A stretch of DNA of 64,000 nt, taken from positions 1,054,001 to 1,118,000 of the forward strand of contig NZ_VCIX01000092.1 of assembly GCF_006345825.1 (NCBI RefSeq). Direction: 5' to 3'. Positions 33,555-43,752 of this stretch are shown here, piece by piece. The stretch comes from Paenibacillus paridis (GTDB lineage: Bacteria > Bacillota > Bacilli > Paenibacillales > Paenibacillaceae). Position numbers and translations under genes: made by a program. Positions within the stretch are counted from its first letter, which is position 1; each line of letters opens with the position of its first letter. The notes below the pieces were generated by a model. That model worked only from the letters and a program-made list of their open reading frames with translations. It was not told the DNA's origin and made no database searches.

Positions 33555-35807
33555 ATGAAAAAGAACTGGTACCGCCGCATGCTGCTTTCCTATTTTCCGA
33601 TATTTTTGTTTACGGTGACGATTTTAATCTTTTTGTCATTTATTATGGTCAATGAAATCTCTCATAAGGAAACGGTTAAAGCTGACCGTATATCAACGGG
33701 TTATATTACAGACACGCTGACGAGGTCGCTAAGAGTGATTGAAAGCAGCGTGCTTGAGGAAGTAGAGAAAAATGCTCATTACCGCGAGTTTCTTAATGTT
33801 GAGCGCACACAAGAAAATCGAGAGGCCATCTTTAACGTAGTAGATAGCATGCGCTCCTTAATTGCCAATGACAGCTTATTAGACTCTATGTATGTGTATC
33901 GAATTGAGGACAAGCAGGTGCTTACTCGAATCGGACTCGTGGCTTACGAGGATTTTGCAGATCGGTCGTTTCTGGATCAGGCGCTCCAAAATGCTTCCTA
34001 TCAAGGCTGGTCTTCGATTCGGAATTATCATGAGCTTAGCATGGAAAGTGACAAACGGGTGATCACCATGTACAAAAGAGAACCGCTTCCCTTTGGGACC
34101 GAAGGGCTTGTTGTCATTAATGTAAACATGTATGCGGTTGAGCGATTGATTCAATCGATGAAAAGCGATAGCGTGACGTTTCTTCATATCAAGGACAAGG
34201 ATGGCAAGCTGCTGTTTTCGACCGTACCGAATCAGGATAACAGCGGAAAGGTGCTTAACCAGGTCACGCTGGACTTAATGGGCTGGACTTTTGAGAGTGG
34301 GATCGTGGCCGGTCAGCTTTTCTTATGGGTATCGGTTATTTCCTACGTTTGGGTGATTATTGGTCTTCTGACCGTTGTTTTTGCTATTTTCTATATTATT
34401 TATATTACTCGGAAAAACTATAAGCCAATCCGAGTCATGATGAACCGAATCGAATCCATCCAGCTGCAAAATGACGGCTTTAGCATCAAGATGGATGAGC
34501 TGTCCCTCATTGACCGGACGCTTGAGAATTTGATTCAGCAGACGGAGGATTATGAGAAGGAGCAAAATGAAAATTTGCTGATTGGAAGAAAACAGCTGTT
34601 CTTTGAGCTGATTCAAGGGGAAAACGTATCGCAGATAAACGAGCGGCTGAACAAGCTCAAGCTGCTGCCTGAAGATAGAGATGTGCTTCAGTTTGCTTTT
34701 ATCGTAGTTGAAATCGGGCATTATGGCCAATTCCGCAGCGGCTTTTCCGTTCGTGACCAGAATACGCTGAAATTTGCGTTAAGCAATGTGCTGCAGGAGC
34801 TTGCGAGAGACGAGGAAATGCAGGCGTGGGCGGAATGGATTGGCGAGAGCAGAATGGGCATCATTGTTGGCATCAGCGGCGGGGAACGGGAAGCGAAGGA
34901 GCATATTCGTCAATTTGCGGAAAAAGGAAGCCTATGGGTCACCGAAAACCTCCGTATGTCGTTAACCTTTGGCATAGGCCCTCTTATTCAAGGCTTGGAG
35001 AAAATTACGGCTTCTTATAAGCCGGCAGTGGAAGCCATGCATCATAAAATGTCACTCGGCAAGGATGCAGTCATCATGAGCGAGAATTTGCCCGGTCAGA
35101 AAGCTCGCAAGTCGTATAAGCATTTGCAGCTTGCAGCTGATCTGGTTCGAGAATTCCGTTTGTCTACAGGGGAGTGGCGCATCCATTTCGAACAGATCTT
35201 CGAAGCTTTGGAAGCGGATTGCCTGAAGGACGAAGACATTCGGATGCTGCTGCTGACCATGATGGATATGCTCGGCAGTGAGCTTGGCAACGTATCCGAA
35301 GATTTACGAGAGCATTTTGCAGGAGAGAAGGCTGAGCAGTGGAAGCAAACCATGGAGGAGACGGCTACGCTTGAACAGCTCCGTTCGCTCTTCTTGGAGC
35401 ATTTAACCGAGATTTATCGCCTTTACGTTGCTTATTGCGAAACGAAAAATCATAAAGCAATGATCAATGAAATGAAAGCATACATCGAAGAAAACTTTGT
35501 GGACCCGGATTTGTCACTCAAGCATCTAAGTGACCGCTTTCATATTTCAGGCAAATATGCGAGCTATTTGTTCAAAGAGGAATTTAATATGAAATTTGTG
35601 GATTTTATTGTCCAGTTGCGAATGGAGCATGCGGAGGGGTTGCTTGCGGAAACGGAGGATTCCGTGCAAAGCATTGCTCTTCAGGTTGGCTATGCCAATT
35701 CGATTACGTTTGGCCGTGTGTTTAAACGGGTGGTGGGCGTCACGCCTGGCGACTACAGAAAATTGAAGCTAAAGCCTGGTAAAGCCCGTCATACCGGGCA
35801 TTTATGA
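33555..35807 (+). CDS. Membrane-bound AraC-family transcriptional regulator
   Basis: A 750-residue regulator of the Paenibacillus transmembrane-AraC type. A membrane segment lies near 10-33, followed by a ~225-residue extracytoplasmic sensor region, a second membrane segment near 255-280, a HAMP-like and helical cytoplasmic part, and a C-terminal AraC DNA-binding domain with two helix-turn-helices: LSLKHLSDRFHISGKYASYL and SVQSIALQVGYANSITFGRV, ending GVTPGDYRKLK. GAGGAG 8 nt before ATG 33555 decides the start. Such proteins usually sit beside a CUT1 sugar transporter and activate it on sensing the sugar outside. The adjacent binding protein, permeases and hydrolases fit this. Confidence 0.9.
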   Translation: MKKNWYRRMLLSYFPIFLFTVTILIFLSFIMVNEISHKETVKADRISTGYITDTLTRSLRVIESSVLEEVEKNAHYREFLNVERTQENREAIFNVVDSMRSLIANDSLLDSMYVYRIEDKQVLTRIGLVAYEDFADRSFLDQALQNASYQGWSSIRNYHELSMESDKRVITMYKREPLPFGTEGLVVINVNMYAVERLIQSMKSDSVTFLHIKDKDGKLLFSTVPNQDNSGKVLNQVTLDLMGWTFESGIVAGQLFLWVSVISYVWVIIGLLTVVFAIFYIIYITRKNYKPIRVMMNRIESIQLQNDGFSIKMDELSLIDRTLENLIQQTEDYEKEQNENLLIGRKQLFFELIQGENVSQINERLNKLKLLPEDRDVLQFAFIVVEIGHYGQFRSGFSVRDQNTLKFALSNVLQELARDEEMQAWAEWIGESRMGIIVGISGGEREAKEHIRQFAEKGSLWVTENLRMSLTFGIGPLIQGLEKITASYKPAVEAMHHKMSLGKDAVIMSENLPGQKARKSYKHLQLAADLVREFRLSTGEWRIHFEQIFEALEADCLKDEDIRMLLLTMMDMLGSELGNVSEDLREHFAGEKAEQWKQTMEETATLEQLRSLFLEHLTEIYRLYVAYCETKNHKAMINEMKAYIEENFVDPDLSLKHLSDRFHISGKYASYLFKEEFNMKFVDFIVQLRMEHAEGLLAETEDSVQSIALQVGYANSITFGRVFKRVVGVTPGDYRKLKLKPGKARHTGHL

Positions 35808-36024
35808 AAAAAGTTTAGCATACGAATCCGATCGGTAGTTCCATATAATGGGTATTCCTCTTAGGGTTTATCCATTAGAAACTAGTTTATTGCGCCTTGT
35901 TCGCGAGTCATGCCATACTTTGGTCATTCCAGTCGAGGCTGCAGCAACAGGAATGTAAGCGCTAACCAGAAAAGTGAAGCAGCCAGATTTGAATACTACT
36001 CGATTCGAAGAAGGGGTTGGAACG

Positions 36025-37650
36025 ATGACTAGAAACATGAAAAGAAAACGGTTCATTGGTTCGAAAACATCTATGCTCGTGCTTGCGGTGGCGGGTTCAT
36101 TATTATTTACCGCATGCTCATCGAAATCTTCACCAGACGCCGCTGAAGGAACTAACGGTGGAGGAGCAGCAGCGAAGCCGGTTACTCTTAAAGTGGAAGT
36201 GTTCGATCGGGGCAATTCACCCGCAGGTTCTACCATTACAGATAACTATTGGACCAAATGGGTAAATGAAAATTTCGGAACCCAAAGCAATATCGACGTG
36301 GAATATGTTCCGGTACCTCGCTCAGAGGAAGTGGAGAAGCTAAATGTTCTGATGGCAAGCGGAAGCAACGTGCCGGATATCGTATTTACTTATGATCCGA
36401 ATACGTTTAACCGTTATGCGAAGCAAGGTGGGTTAACGGATCTCGGTTCGCTACTTGATGAATACGGACCGAATTTGAAAGCGTTTTTAGGCGATGATGT
36501 ATTGAATTACGGAAAGTTCGAAGGTACGCAGTTTGCCATTCCGGCGAAGCGCTCGAATACTGGGAAATATGCATCTTTTATCCGTCAGGACTGGCTGGAT
36601 AAACTCGGTATGCCTGTACCCCAAACGACGGATGAGCTTTACAACACTTTGGTAGCATTCAAAGAGAAGGATCCGGGCCAAATCGGAGGTCAGGTCATTC
36701 CGCTTGGCATGACAATTGCATCCGCACAGTATGAGCCACTGCTTTGGTCTTTCGTTAAAACGATGACAGAGGAACAGAAATTCACCTTAACACAACAGCT
36801 GGGCTCCAATGATTATCCGATTTTGCTCCCAGGCTTTAAAGATGGGCTTCAATTTATGAACAAGCTTTACAATGAAGGCCTCATGAATAAGGATTTTGGC
36901 CTTGATAAGGACAAGAAAAAATTAACGGAAGATATCTCCAACGGAAAAATCGGATTTTTCACGGAAGATGACGTTAATATCTACTATGAAAATGGAACCT
37001 ACGCGCTGCTGCAAAAAAATGTACCGGGTTCTGAAATTGCTGCGGTAGACGTATTTACGAATGAGGAAGGCAAGCATGCCAAACCGAAATACGCGTCCAA
37101 TGGTCTCTATATTATGATTCCAAAATCAAGCGAGCGTGCGATTGAGGCCATTAAATATTTGGATTGGATGGCATCAGGCGATAATCTGTTCCAGCTTCAA
37201 AACGGAGTCGAGAATGAAAACTATACCCTTGTCGAAGACATTCCTGTTGCCGCAGAAAATCCAACGGTAGAAGCGACCAATCGGATGTTCAATTCTGGAG
37301 ATATGGCTATTATTTCAAACGGCAAGCAGCTGGGCAGCTTGGAGAAAAACCTGAAGGCCAGAGCGTTTCAAATGCCAAAGGCATTCCAAGAACAGGTTGC
37401 TGTAGCACAGGATATTGCAAACACGGATACCATTGATCTTATCTTGCTGGACAGACCGATCGAGGCGCAAACCAAATATGCAACGACTCTATTGGATAAA
37501 TTCAACGAAATTATTGTTAAGACGACGATGGCGAAGCCGGACCAATTCGACAGCATTTATGAGTCGATGCTGAAGGATTACATGTCGAGCGGCGGCCAAG
37601 CGATTTTGGATGAGCGCACTGCCTTATATAAAGAGATGAAATCCAAATAA
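36025..37650 (+). CDS. Carbohydrate ABC transporter solute-binding lipoprotein (LipO/LplA-like)
   Basis: A 541-residue lipoprotein with basic N-terminus, hydrophobic core 17-28 and lipobox LFTAC with C31, followed by a Ser/Gly-rich tether. The mature body has the long-type family 1 binding-protein pattern (VTLKVEVFDRGN, VPDIVFTYDPNTFNRYAKQG, DWLDKLGMPVPQTTDELYNT), as in LplA-like proteins that bind oligosaccharides. AAGGGG about 9-10 nt upstream supports ATG 36025; an earlier in-frame ATG at 35974 would put 17 extra residues before the signal peptide. It is followed by two permease genes. No ATPase gene is present, so a shared MsmX-type ATPase encoded elsewhere must power the transporter. Confidence 0.9.
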   Translation: MTRNMKRKRFIGSKTSMLVLAVAGSLLFTACSSKSSPDAAEGTNGGGAAAKPVTLKVEVFDRGNSPAGSTITDNYWTKWVNENFGTQSNIDVEYVPVPRSEEVEKLNVLMASGSNVPDIVFTYDPNTFNRYAKQGGLTDLGSLLDEYGPNLKAFLGDDVLNYGKFEGTQFAIPAKRSNTGKYASFIRQDWLDKLGMPVPQTTDELYNTLVAFKEKDPGQIGGQVIPLGMTIASAQYEPLLWSFVKTMTEEQKFTLTQQLGSNDYPILLPGFKDGLQFMNKLYNEGLMNKDFGLDKDKKKLTEDISNGKIGFFTEDDVNIYYENGTYALLQKNVPGSEIAAVDVFTNEEGKHAKPKYASNGLYIMIPKSSERAIEAIKYLDWMASGDNLFQLQNGVENENYTLVEDIPVAAENPTVEATNRMFNSGDMAIISNGKQLGSLEKNLKARAFQMPKAFQEQVAVAQDIANTDTIDLILLDRPIEAQTKYATTLLDKFNEIIVKTTMAKPDQFDSIYESMLKDYMSSGGQAILDERTALYKEMKSK

Positions 37651-37734
37651 AGCGAGTGAAAATCGGTGAGCGCGGAAGAAGAGGCCATCCTCTTTCTCCC
37701 GCGGCATCCGGTTTTAATAGAGGAGGCAACCGCT

Positions 37735-38637
37735 GTGAGCATGACCAACTATTTCCGCAGATATTGGCAGCTGTATGCGCTGCTTGTTTTGCCGCTGTCG
37801 TATTTCATTATTTTTAAATACGGTCCGATGTACGGCATTCAAATCGCGTTTAAGGATTTTAATTTTTTCCAAGGGATTAACGGCAGTGAGTGGATCGGCT
37901 TTGAAGCTTTCAAAGAAGTATTCGGTATGCGTGATTTTTATATTACGCTTCGCAATACGCTGATGCTAAATTTTCTTGATTTGTTGGTATCCTTTCCTGC
38001 ACCGCTGATTTTGGCGATCATGCTGTATGAAATGAAGATGGTTTGGTTCAAAAAACTATCCCAAACGATTCTATACATTCCTCATTTTATTTCGTGGGTT
38101 ATTATCGGCGGAATCGTGTACCAGGTATTTGGTACGCAATCGGGCATGATCAACAATATCATTACTTCAATAGGCTTTGACGCGGTTCCCTTTCTTACAG
38201 ACAAAAATGATTGGCTGATCACGTATTTGTTAGTCGGTGTTTGGCAAAGTGCAGGCTGGGGAACGATTATTTATTTGGCTGCGCTGACCGGGATCAACAA
38301 AGAGCTGTTCGAGGCGGCAGGCATTGACGGAGCGGGCAGGCTGAAGAGAATCTGGCATATTACGCTGCCAGGCCTCAAACCAACGATTGTGGTCCTGCTT
38401 ATCATCAATCTAGGCCATATGATTTCCATCGGATTCGAGCGGCCTTATGTCATTGGGAATCTGGCGGTTCGCGAATATGCGGATGTGTTAAGTACATTTG
38501 TATATCGAACGGGTATTCAATCCGGTCAATATACGCTGGCGACAGTCGTTGGCTTGTTCCAAGCAGTCGTGGGGCTCGTATTTGTACTAGGCGCGAATTA
38601 TGCTTCCAAAAAGCTGACGGACGAGAGCATTCTCTAA
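37735..38637 (+). CDS. Carbohydrate ABC transporter permease 1 (LplB/YtcP-partner type)
   Basis: A 300-residue CUT1 permease with six membrane segments. LYALLVLPLSYFIIFKYGPM opens the first, FRNTL-like RNTLMLNFLDLLVSFP the second. The ATPase-contact EAA loop is ELFEAAGIDGAGRLKRIWHITLP with the conserved EAAxxDGA. AGGAGG at 37721-37726 lies 8 nt before GTG 37735, making GTG the best start; ATG 37741 is the alternative. It shares the operon with the binding protein 84 nt upstream. Confidence 0.9.
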   Translation: MSMTNYFRRYWQLYALLVLPLSYFIIFKYGPMYGIQIAFKDFNFFQGINGSEWIGFEAFKEVFGMRDFYITLRNTLMLNFLDLLVSFPAPLILAIMLYEMKMVWFKKLSQTILYIPHFISWVIIGGIVYQVFGTQSGMINNIITSIGFDAVPFLTDKNDWLITYLLVGVWQSAGWGTIIYLAALTGINKELFEAAGIDGAGRLKRIWHITLPGLKPTIVVLLIINLGHMISIGFERPYVIGNLAVREYADVLSTFVYRTGIQSGQYTLATVVGLFQAVVGLVFVLGANYASKKLTDESIL

Positions 38638-38693
38638 TAGTAGGCAGGAACGATCCGTTGTATAGCTATGACTATTTGAAAGGAGCGGATCAG

Positions 38694-39566
38694 ATGAGAG
38701 AACAAACCGCTAACCGAATATTTGACACCGTTAATTTTATTGTATTATGTGTTTGCACGCTGATTTGTCTTGCTCCATTTCTTCATATATTGGCCATTTC
38801 CTTAAGCTCCGTAAGGCCGATCGTGTCGGGGCAAGTAAGCTTATTCCCGGTGGAGCTTAATTTTGAAGCTTACTTTAAGGTGTTTTCCGATCCTGCGATG
38901 ATCCGTTCACTAGGCTTTACGATATTGCTTACTGGTATTTTTACAATACTATGCATGGTTATGACGATTGCAATTGGTTATCCTTTGTCCAAAAAGAAGC
39001 TTAAGGGACGCAAAGTATTTATGTTTATCGTCGTGATTACGATGTTTTTCAGCGGCGGTATTATTCCTGAATATATTTTGATCCGGAACCTGCATTTGCT
39101 GGATTCGATGTGGGCGCTAGTTCTGCCTGGCTTGATCAATCCTTTTTATTTAATTATATTAATTTCTTTCTTTCACAATATACCTGAGAGCCTGGAAGAA
39201 TCGGCTGAAATTGATGGCAGCAGCCATTTCCGAACGTTATTCAGCATCATGCTGCCGCTGTCGCTTCCCGTCATTACGACGCTCAGCTTGTTTTACGCGG
39301 TTGGCCGCTGGAATGGATTTACGGATACGTTGATGTATATTACGAGCCCGGAACTCTATCCGCTTCAATTGAAATTGTACCAGCTCATTCAAAACAATAT
39401 GATTACCGAGCTCATGCAGATGGAAGGCGCTCAAATGGCGACCGTCGTGCCGGAAAGCTTAAAGGCTGCCAGCGTTATTTTTGCAACGGTGCCGATTTTA
39501 ATTGTGTACCCGTGGCTTCAGCGTTATTTTGTAAGCGGTGTTATGCTGGGAGCGGTCAAGGGATAA
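38694..39566 (+). CDS. Carbohydrate ABC transporter permease 2 (LplC/YtcP-like)
   Basis: A 290-residue CUT1 permease, partner of the preceding one. It has six hydrophobic segments and the EAA loop ESLEESAEIDGSSHFRTLFS with the EExAxIDG core. GAAAGGAGCGG about 6 nt before ATG 38694 sets the start. The C-terminal WLQRYFVSGVMLGAVKG is the usual end of this permease type. It would form a heterodimer with permease 1. Confidence 0.9.
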   Translation: MREQTANRIFDTVNFIVLCVCTLICLAPFLHILAISLSSVRPIVSGQVSLFPVELNFEAYFKVFSDPAMIRSLGFTILLTGIFTILCMVMTIAIGYPLSKKKLKGRKVFMFIVVITMFFSGGIIPEYILIRNLHLLDSMWALVLPGLINPFYLIILISFFHNIPESLEESAEIDGSSHFRTLFSIMLPLSLPVITTLSLFYAVGRWNGFTDTLMYITSPELYPLQLKLYQLIQNNMITELMQMEGAQMATVVPESLKAASVIFATVPILIVYPWLQRYFVSGVMLGAVKG

Positions 39567-39612
39567 CGGGTTTCGATAGGTTTATACGGATGCAAGGAAG
39601 AGGAGGATGAGC

Positions 39613-41400
39613 ATGTACGAGAAGCTTGTAGCACTAAATGATTATTGGGCAAACGAAGGTGCTGAACGCCAAGTGCTGGATCCGAATAACCGATATTACG
39701 GGGGAGTAACCGATCCGGAAAATGGCATAGCATGGCCTAGCCATGGCGGCTCTCCTATGGTGATGGCGCTTTGGGCAGCAGCTCTGGTTAACGAGGATTC
39801 GGCGTATTATCATAGCGAGGATTTGCTTGCCCGCTTGGAGCTAGGCACGCAGTTTATGCTGCGCTCGCAGCATGGGGACGGCACGATTTCGCCAGGCTGG
39901 ACCAATATGCACTCCCCGCCGGATACGGCATTTGTCGTTGTTGGGCTTGCGCAGGTTTATCAGTTGCTGCACGAGCACCAATGGGAGCCTCTTCTCGAAT
40001 CGGCAGCCCATATTCTTACATTCCTAGAACGGACGATTCCTGCATTGCTAACGGGCGGCTGTCATACGCCAAATCATCGCTGGGTGCTGACAGCTGCGCT
40101 CGCGTCGATGTATAAGCTGACAGGACGGGCGGAGCTGGCGGACAGGGCGAACGAATGGCTGGCAGAGGGGCTCGATTGTACTGAGGATGGGGAATGGACG
40201 GAGCGAAGCAACGGGATTTACAATGCAGTCAGCGACGTGATGCTCTACCATACTGCAGAGCTGCTGAACCGCCCTGAGCTGCTAGAGCCAGTTAGAAGAA
40301 ATTTGCGAATGATGTCCTATCTGGTACACCCAAATGGCGAAGTCGTTACCGATTATTCAGGTCGGCAGGATTATGGCCTAAGCTTTACGATGGAAGGATA
40401 TTTTCTTGTCTGCAAGCTAATGGCAGCAAAGGATCAAGATCCCTTCTTCGCGGCTATAGCGGAGCTGGCTGCTCAAACGCTTAACCATCCGGGTTGGTTG
40501 CCTAATAATGCGTTACTGGGGTATCTGCTGCACCCGGAGCTCCGTGACCTTACGATTGAGCCCAAGTCATTGCCAAGCAGTTATCGTGTAGTGATTAACG
40601 GAAACTTTCCTCGCGAGAAATACTTGAATGCGATAGACACGGCCGGGCATAACGGGAAGATTTACCATAGCCGGCTTCATCCGGATTTTGGAGCTCCGAT
40701 TGCCCGTGAGCGTCAGGGTGCAACCAGCTTGACGGTGATTACGGAAGCGAGCTCCATTGCTGCTCTTCGGCATGGCGATGCTCGATTGCTGGCCGTGCAA
40801 ATAGGAACTTCATTCGAGCCTGGTCACGTCAAAATGAATCAATTGCATATGGGGGAGCACGGTTACCGACTGGTAGCGACTGAGACCAAAGGTTATTATG
40901 GGCCGATTGCAGCTGCTAATTTGCCAGAGACGGCTGCCTCTGAGATTAGTCCCTGGTATTTGCTGCCTCACCAGTTGAGGGAAGTTACACATTTGCAGTA
41001 TCATCATGTCGAGGCGGAATTGACGGAAAGCGAACAGGGCTGGCAGCTAAGCATCCGTTGTGCTGAACCAGAGGGCATGATGGTGCAGGTTGCGTTTGTG
41101 TTTGGGAATGAAGGAGTGCTCACAGGAGAGGCCTTAACACCTGTGGATGACATTCATTTCTGGAAGGAAGGCAAGGCACGTTATTCCGCTGGCGAAGATT
41201 GGATTGAACTGGACGGAGGAGCCCATGAGCACTGGGTGAAAGCTCTTCGAAATGCAAGCGTACCTGCCGGGTGTCAGTCGCTGGTCGTTAACTTAATGAC
41301 GCCGTATGATCATACGTTCGACATTAAGCTCTCCGGGGGCAATCCAAAGTTTGCGAGGCATAGTGCTGCACAGGACGCAGAAGAGGGGCTGATCCGATGA
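39613..41400 (+). CDS. Unassigned two-domain protein, probably carbohydrate-active
   Basis: The 595-residue protein begins MYEKLVALNDYW. The first ~300 residues show repeated amphipathic helices with aromatic and histidine-rich loops (SHGGSPMVMALWAAAL, TNMHSPPDTAFVVVGLAQVY, CHTPNHRWVLTAALASMYKL), as in alpha/alpha-toroid lyases and hydrolases. From about 320 the pattern turns to beta-strands (RVVINGNFPREKYL, GKIYHSRLHPDFGAP, MVQVAFVFGNEGVL), as in the beta-sandwich half of heparinase II/III-like enzymes. No signal peptide is seen, so it would act on imported oligosaccharides. AGGAGG 6 nt upstream selects ATG 39613. Its stop overlaps the start of the GH105-like gene. Family naming is not secure. 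Confidence 0.75.
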   Translation: MYEKLVALNDYWANEGAERQVLDPNNRYYGGVTDPENGIAWPSHGGSPMVMALWAAALVNEDSAYYHSEDLLARLELGTQFMLRSQHGDGTISPGWTNMHSPPDTAFVVVGLAQVYQLLHEHQWEPLLESAAHILTFLERTIPALLTGGCHTPNHRWVLTAALASMYKLTGRAELADRANEWLAEGLDCTEDGEWTERSNGIYNAVSDVMLYHTAELLNRPELLEPVRRNLRMMSYLVHPNGEVVTDYSGRQDYGLSFTMEGYFLVCKLMAAKDQDPFFAAIAELAAQTLNHPGWLPNNALLGYLLHPELRDLTIEPKSLPSSYRVVINGNFPREKYLNAIDTAGHNGKIYHSRLHPDFGAPIARERQGATSLTVITEASSIAALRHGDARLLAVQIGTSFEPGHVKMNQLHMGEHGYRLVATETKGYYGPIAAANLPETAASEISPWYLLPHQLREVTHLQYHHVEAELTESEQGWQLSIRCAEPEGMMVQVAFVFGNEGVLTGEALTPVDDIHFWKEGKARYSAGEDWIELDGGAHEHWVKALRNASVPAGCQSLVVNLMTPYDHTFDIKLSGGNPKFARHSAAQDAEEGLIR

Positions 41401-43670
41401 GCACCTATTTGGAGCCACGTGAGAGCAGCCGTTATTGGTACGGCGAGGATGAGCAGCGCATACTAGAGGTACTGTCAGGCAGATACGTTGGAGCAAATCC
41501 GCCCATTCCTTTCGCGCTTCGTGCTTTTGCTAAATCGGGCATTTTGCAAAATGAAGAAGGTTTGTATGAAATGAACCTGCTGGAGAGGCTGCGAAATGCC
41601 CATATCGGCGATTATTCCTATTTATATGGCCTCGTCTGGAGCGACGATGAGCGTTCAATTGACGGACTAATGGAGCCGTTCGGGCCCATTCAGTTCTTTT
41701 TAAACGGAGAGCAGCTTTACCGATCGACAGTGGTTGATGAGCTGAAGCCGGGTGCGAGGGCAATGATTCCTCTCTTGCTTCAGAAGGGCTGGAACCAGCT
41801 TGTCATCGAAGCTCGGAAAACTCCAGTGGGCTTTGGCTGCCGTTTTGGGGCCGATGAAGCTAAAGTTCGCATCCTGCAAGTGCTTGCTCCCTTCGAGGGA
41901 CGTTCAGGCAGCGCTGGCTGGGTGTATTCTGAGCCGGTTCCAGCTTCGAAGATGAAGGCAGAGATCGATGTTTTTGATTATCGTTCGACGGAAGAGAAAA
42001 GCGGATTAACATGGCTACCACAAATGAAATGGAGTGCCGAGCAGGAACGCAAACCCAATTGCGAGCGGCTGTTCGGGCGTCCATCGGCGGAAACTGCAGC
42101 TTTCGGCTGGACGGTGCTTCAGACTCGAGCAACGGAAGGGGACGTGCATTTAATAGGAAGAGCTTGGGGACCGACGACCATTTGGCTGGACGGGGCATTG
42201 GCATTAACCATTGAAGAAGCTGGTTCCTTTGAACATCCTATTTCTATGCTGCCAGCCGGCCGCGGCGAAGTACTGGTTCATACCGTAAGCAGCGCGGAGG
42301 GATGGGGCTTTGAGCTGAATGTCATTGAAGAGGGCGTTCCGCTTGAATTAAGCGCGCCAAGACTAGTGCACGGGTATGACAAGGATTGGTTTTTTGCAGG
42401 GCCGCTTGATCCAAGTCTAGTCATGTCTCCATCATCCGTATGTACGATGACAGCGGTTTTCCCAGCAGCGGATCTCGATGCTCAGCCAAGCGGCGCTGTA
42501 TATTGGTCGTTGGATGCGCCGGATGCGCGAGTTCGTCCTTATTACGAAAATGCGATGTTGAGCAATAAGTGGACAACAGGCAGCGCAACAAATTATGGTC
42601 GATGGGACTATCCGCTTGGCGTTACGATGTACGGGCTTCTGAGAACAGCGCGCGAGCTGCAACGGAAGGACTTGCTCTCTTATGCGCTCAGCCATATTCG
42701 GAGCTGTACGGAAATGTATGACTACTCGATGTGGGATAAAGAGGAGTACGGCTTTCCTTCTATTAACCACCAGCTCGTGCTGATTCGAATGCTCGACAAT
42801 TGTGGTTCGTTTGGGTCTGCAATGCTGGAAGCTTATGCGGAAACGAATGATTTTACGTTTAAACGGATCGCAGATCGTATTGCGGAGTTTATGCTTCATA
42901 GGCTAGAACGTACAGATAAGGGAGCGTTCTATCGGCTTTGCGAAGGCGAGTATTCCGCGGACACGATGTGGGCGGATGATTTGTACATGAGCGGACCCTT
43001 TCTTATACGATATGCGCAAGTATCCGGTGAGCAAGCGGCACTTCATGAAGCGGCCAAACAATTTCTGCTGTTCAAAAGCTATTTATATATGGAAAACGAT
43101 GGTTTAATGTCGCATGTTTTCGATTTTAAATTTGGCCATGCAACGCAAGTTCCTTGGGGACGGGGCAATGGCTGGTGCCTGTTTTCCTTATCAGAGCTGT
43201 TGGAGAAGTTGCCGGAAGGCCATGGCGATAAGCCTGCATTGATCGGGTTTTTCCAGGATATGTGCAAAGGCGTCGCGGCTCTGCAGGCCGATTCGGGGTT
43301 ATGGCGTCAAGTGCTTAATCGGCAGGATGCCTATGAGGAAGCATCTTGCACCGCCATGTTTGCTTATGCGATCGCACGCGGGGTCCGTTTTGGGTGGCTG
43401 GATAGTCCAACCTATTTCTCAGGAATTGCGTTAAAAGCATGGCAGGGCTTGACTAGCGAAGCCATTGACCGGCAGGGGAATGTGTACGGCGTTTGCAGCG
43501 GCTCGCGTTATTCCTTTTCCCCCGATTATTATATGTATGATCTTCGGACTGTCCTTAACGATAATCACGGCATTGGCATCATGCTGCTCGCAGGCGTGGA
43601 AATCAGCCGATTAAAGGCGGATGGGAAGCATAGATATCCTCATTCATTACGCGGAGAAGCGATCGTTTAA
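41397..43670 (+). CDS. GH105/GH88-like unsaturated glucuronyl/galacturonyl hydrolase with N-terminal extension
   Basis: The C-terminal ~370 residues (from about 385) match the alpha6/alpha6-barrel of unsaturated uronyl hydrolases: YPLGVTMYGLLRTAREL, then TMWADDLYMSGPFL (about 523-536, with the conserved D527/D528), WGRGNGWCLFSLSELLE (587 on), and LWRQVLNRQDAYEEASCTAM. Such enzymes hydrate the 4,5-double bond left by polysaccharide lyases on oligouronides. The first ~380 residues are an unusual extension, with beta-rich segments such as QFFLNGEQLYRSTVVDELKP that suggest a carbohydrate-binding or beta-sandwich domain. No signal peptide is visible, so it is cytoplasmic. ATG overlaps the upstream stop by 4 nt. 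Confidence 0.85.
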   Translation: MSTYLEPRESSRYWYGEDEQRILEVLSGRYVGANPPIPFALRAFAKSGILQNEEGLYEMNLLERLRNAHIGDYSYLYGLVWSDDERSIDGLMEPFGPIQFFLNGEQLYRSTVVDELKPGARAMIPLLLQKGWNQLVIEARKTPVGFGCRFGADEAKVRILQVLAPFEGRSGSAGWVYSEPVPASKMKAEIDVFDYRSTEEKSGLTWLPQMKWSAEQERKPNCERLFGRPSAETAAFGWTVLQTRATEGDVHLIGRAWGPTTIWLDGALALTIEEAGSFEHPISMLPAGRGEVLVHTVSSAEGWGFELNVIEEGVPLELSAPRLVHGYDKDWFFAGPLDPSLVMSPSSVCTMTAVFPAADLDAQPSGAVYWSLDAPDARVRPYYENAMLSNKWTTGSATNYGRWDYPLGVTMYGLLRTARELQRKDLLSYALSHIRSCTEMYDYSMWDKEEYGFPSINHQLVLIRMLDNCGSFGSAMLEAYAETNDFTFKRIADRIAEFMLHRLERTDKGAFYRLCEGEYSADTMWADDLYMSGPFLIRYAQVSGEQAALHEAAKQFLLFKSYLYMENDGLMSHVFDFKFGHATQVPWGRGNGWCLFSLSELLEKLPEGHGDKPALIGFFQDMCKGVAALQADSGLWRQVLNRQDAYEEASCTAMFAYAIARGVRFGWLDSPTYFSGIALKAWQGLTSEAIDRQGNVYGVCSGSRYSFSPDYYMYDLRTVLNDNHGIGIMLLAGVEISRLKADGKHRYPHSLRGEAIV

Positions 43671-43701
43671 TCGATTGTGACAAAAATAATAGCTCTCAAC
43701 T

Positions 43702-43752
43702 CTCCTTTGTTATGTTCTAAGTGATTAGATCATGGCAAAGGAGGTTTTTTTA
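43702..43752 (+). terminator. Intrinsic terminator of the sugar cluster
   Basis: CTCCTTTG (43702-43709) pairs with CAAAGGAG (43736-43743) across a 26-nt loop, followed by GTTTTTTTATTTT. Confidence 0.75.
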
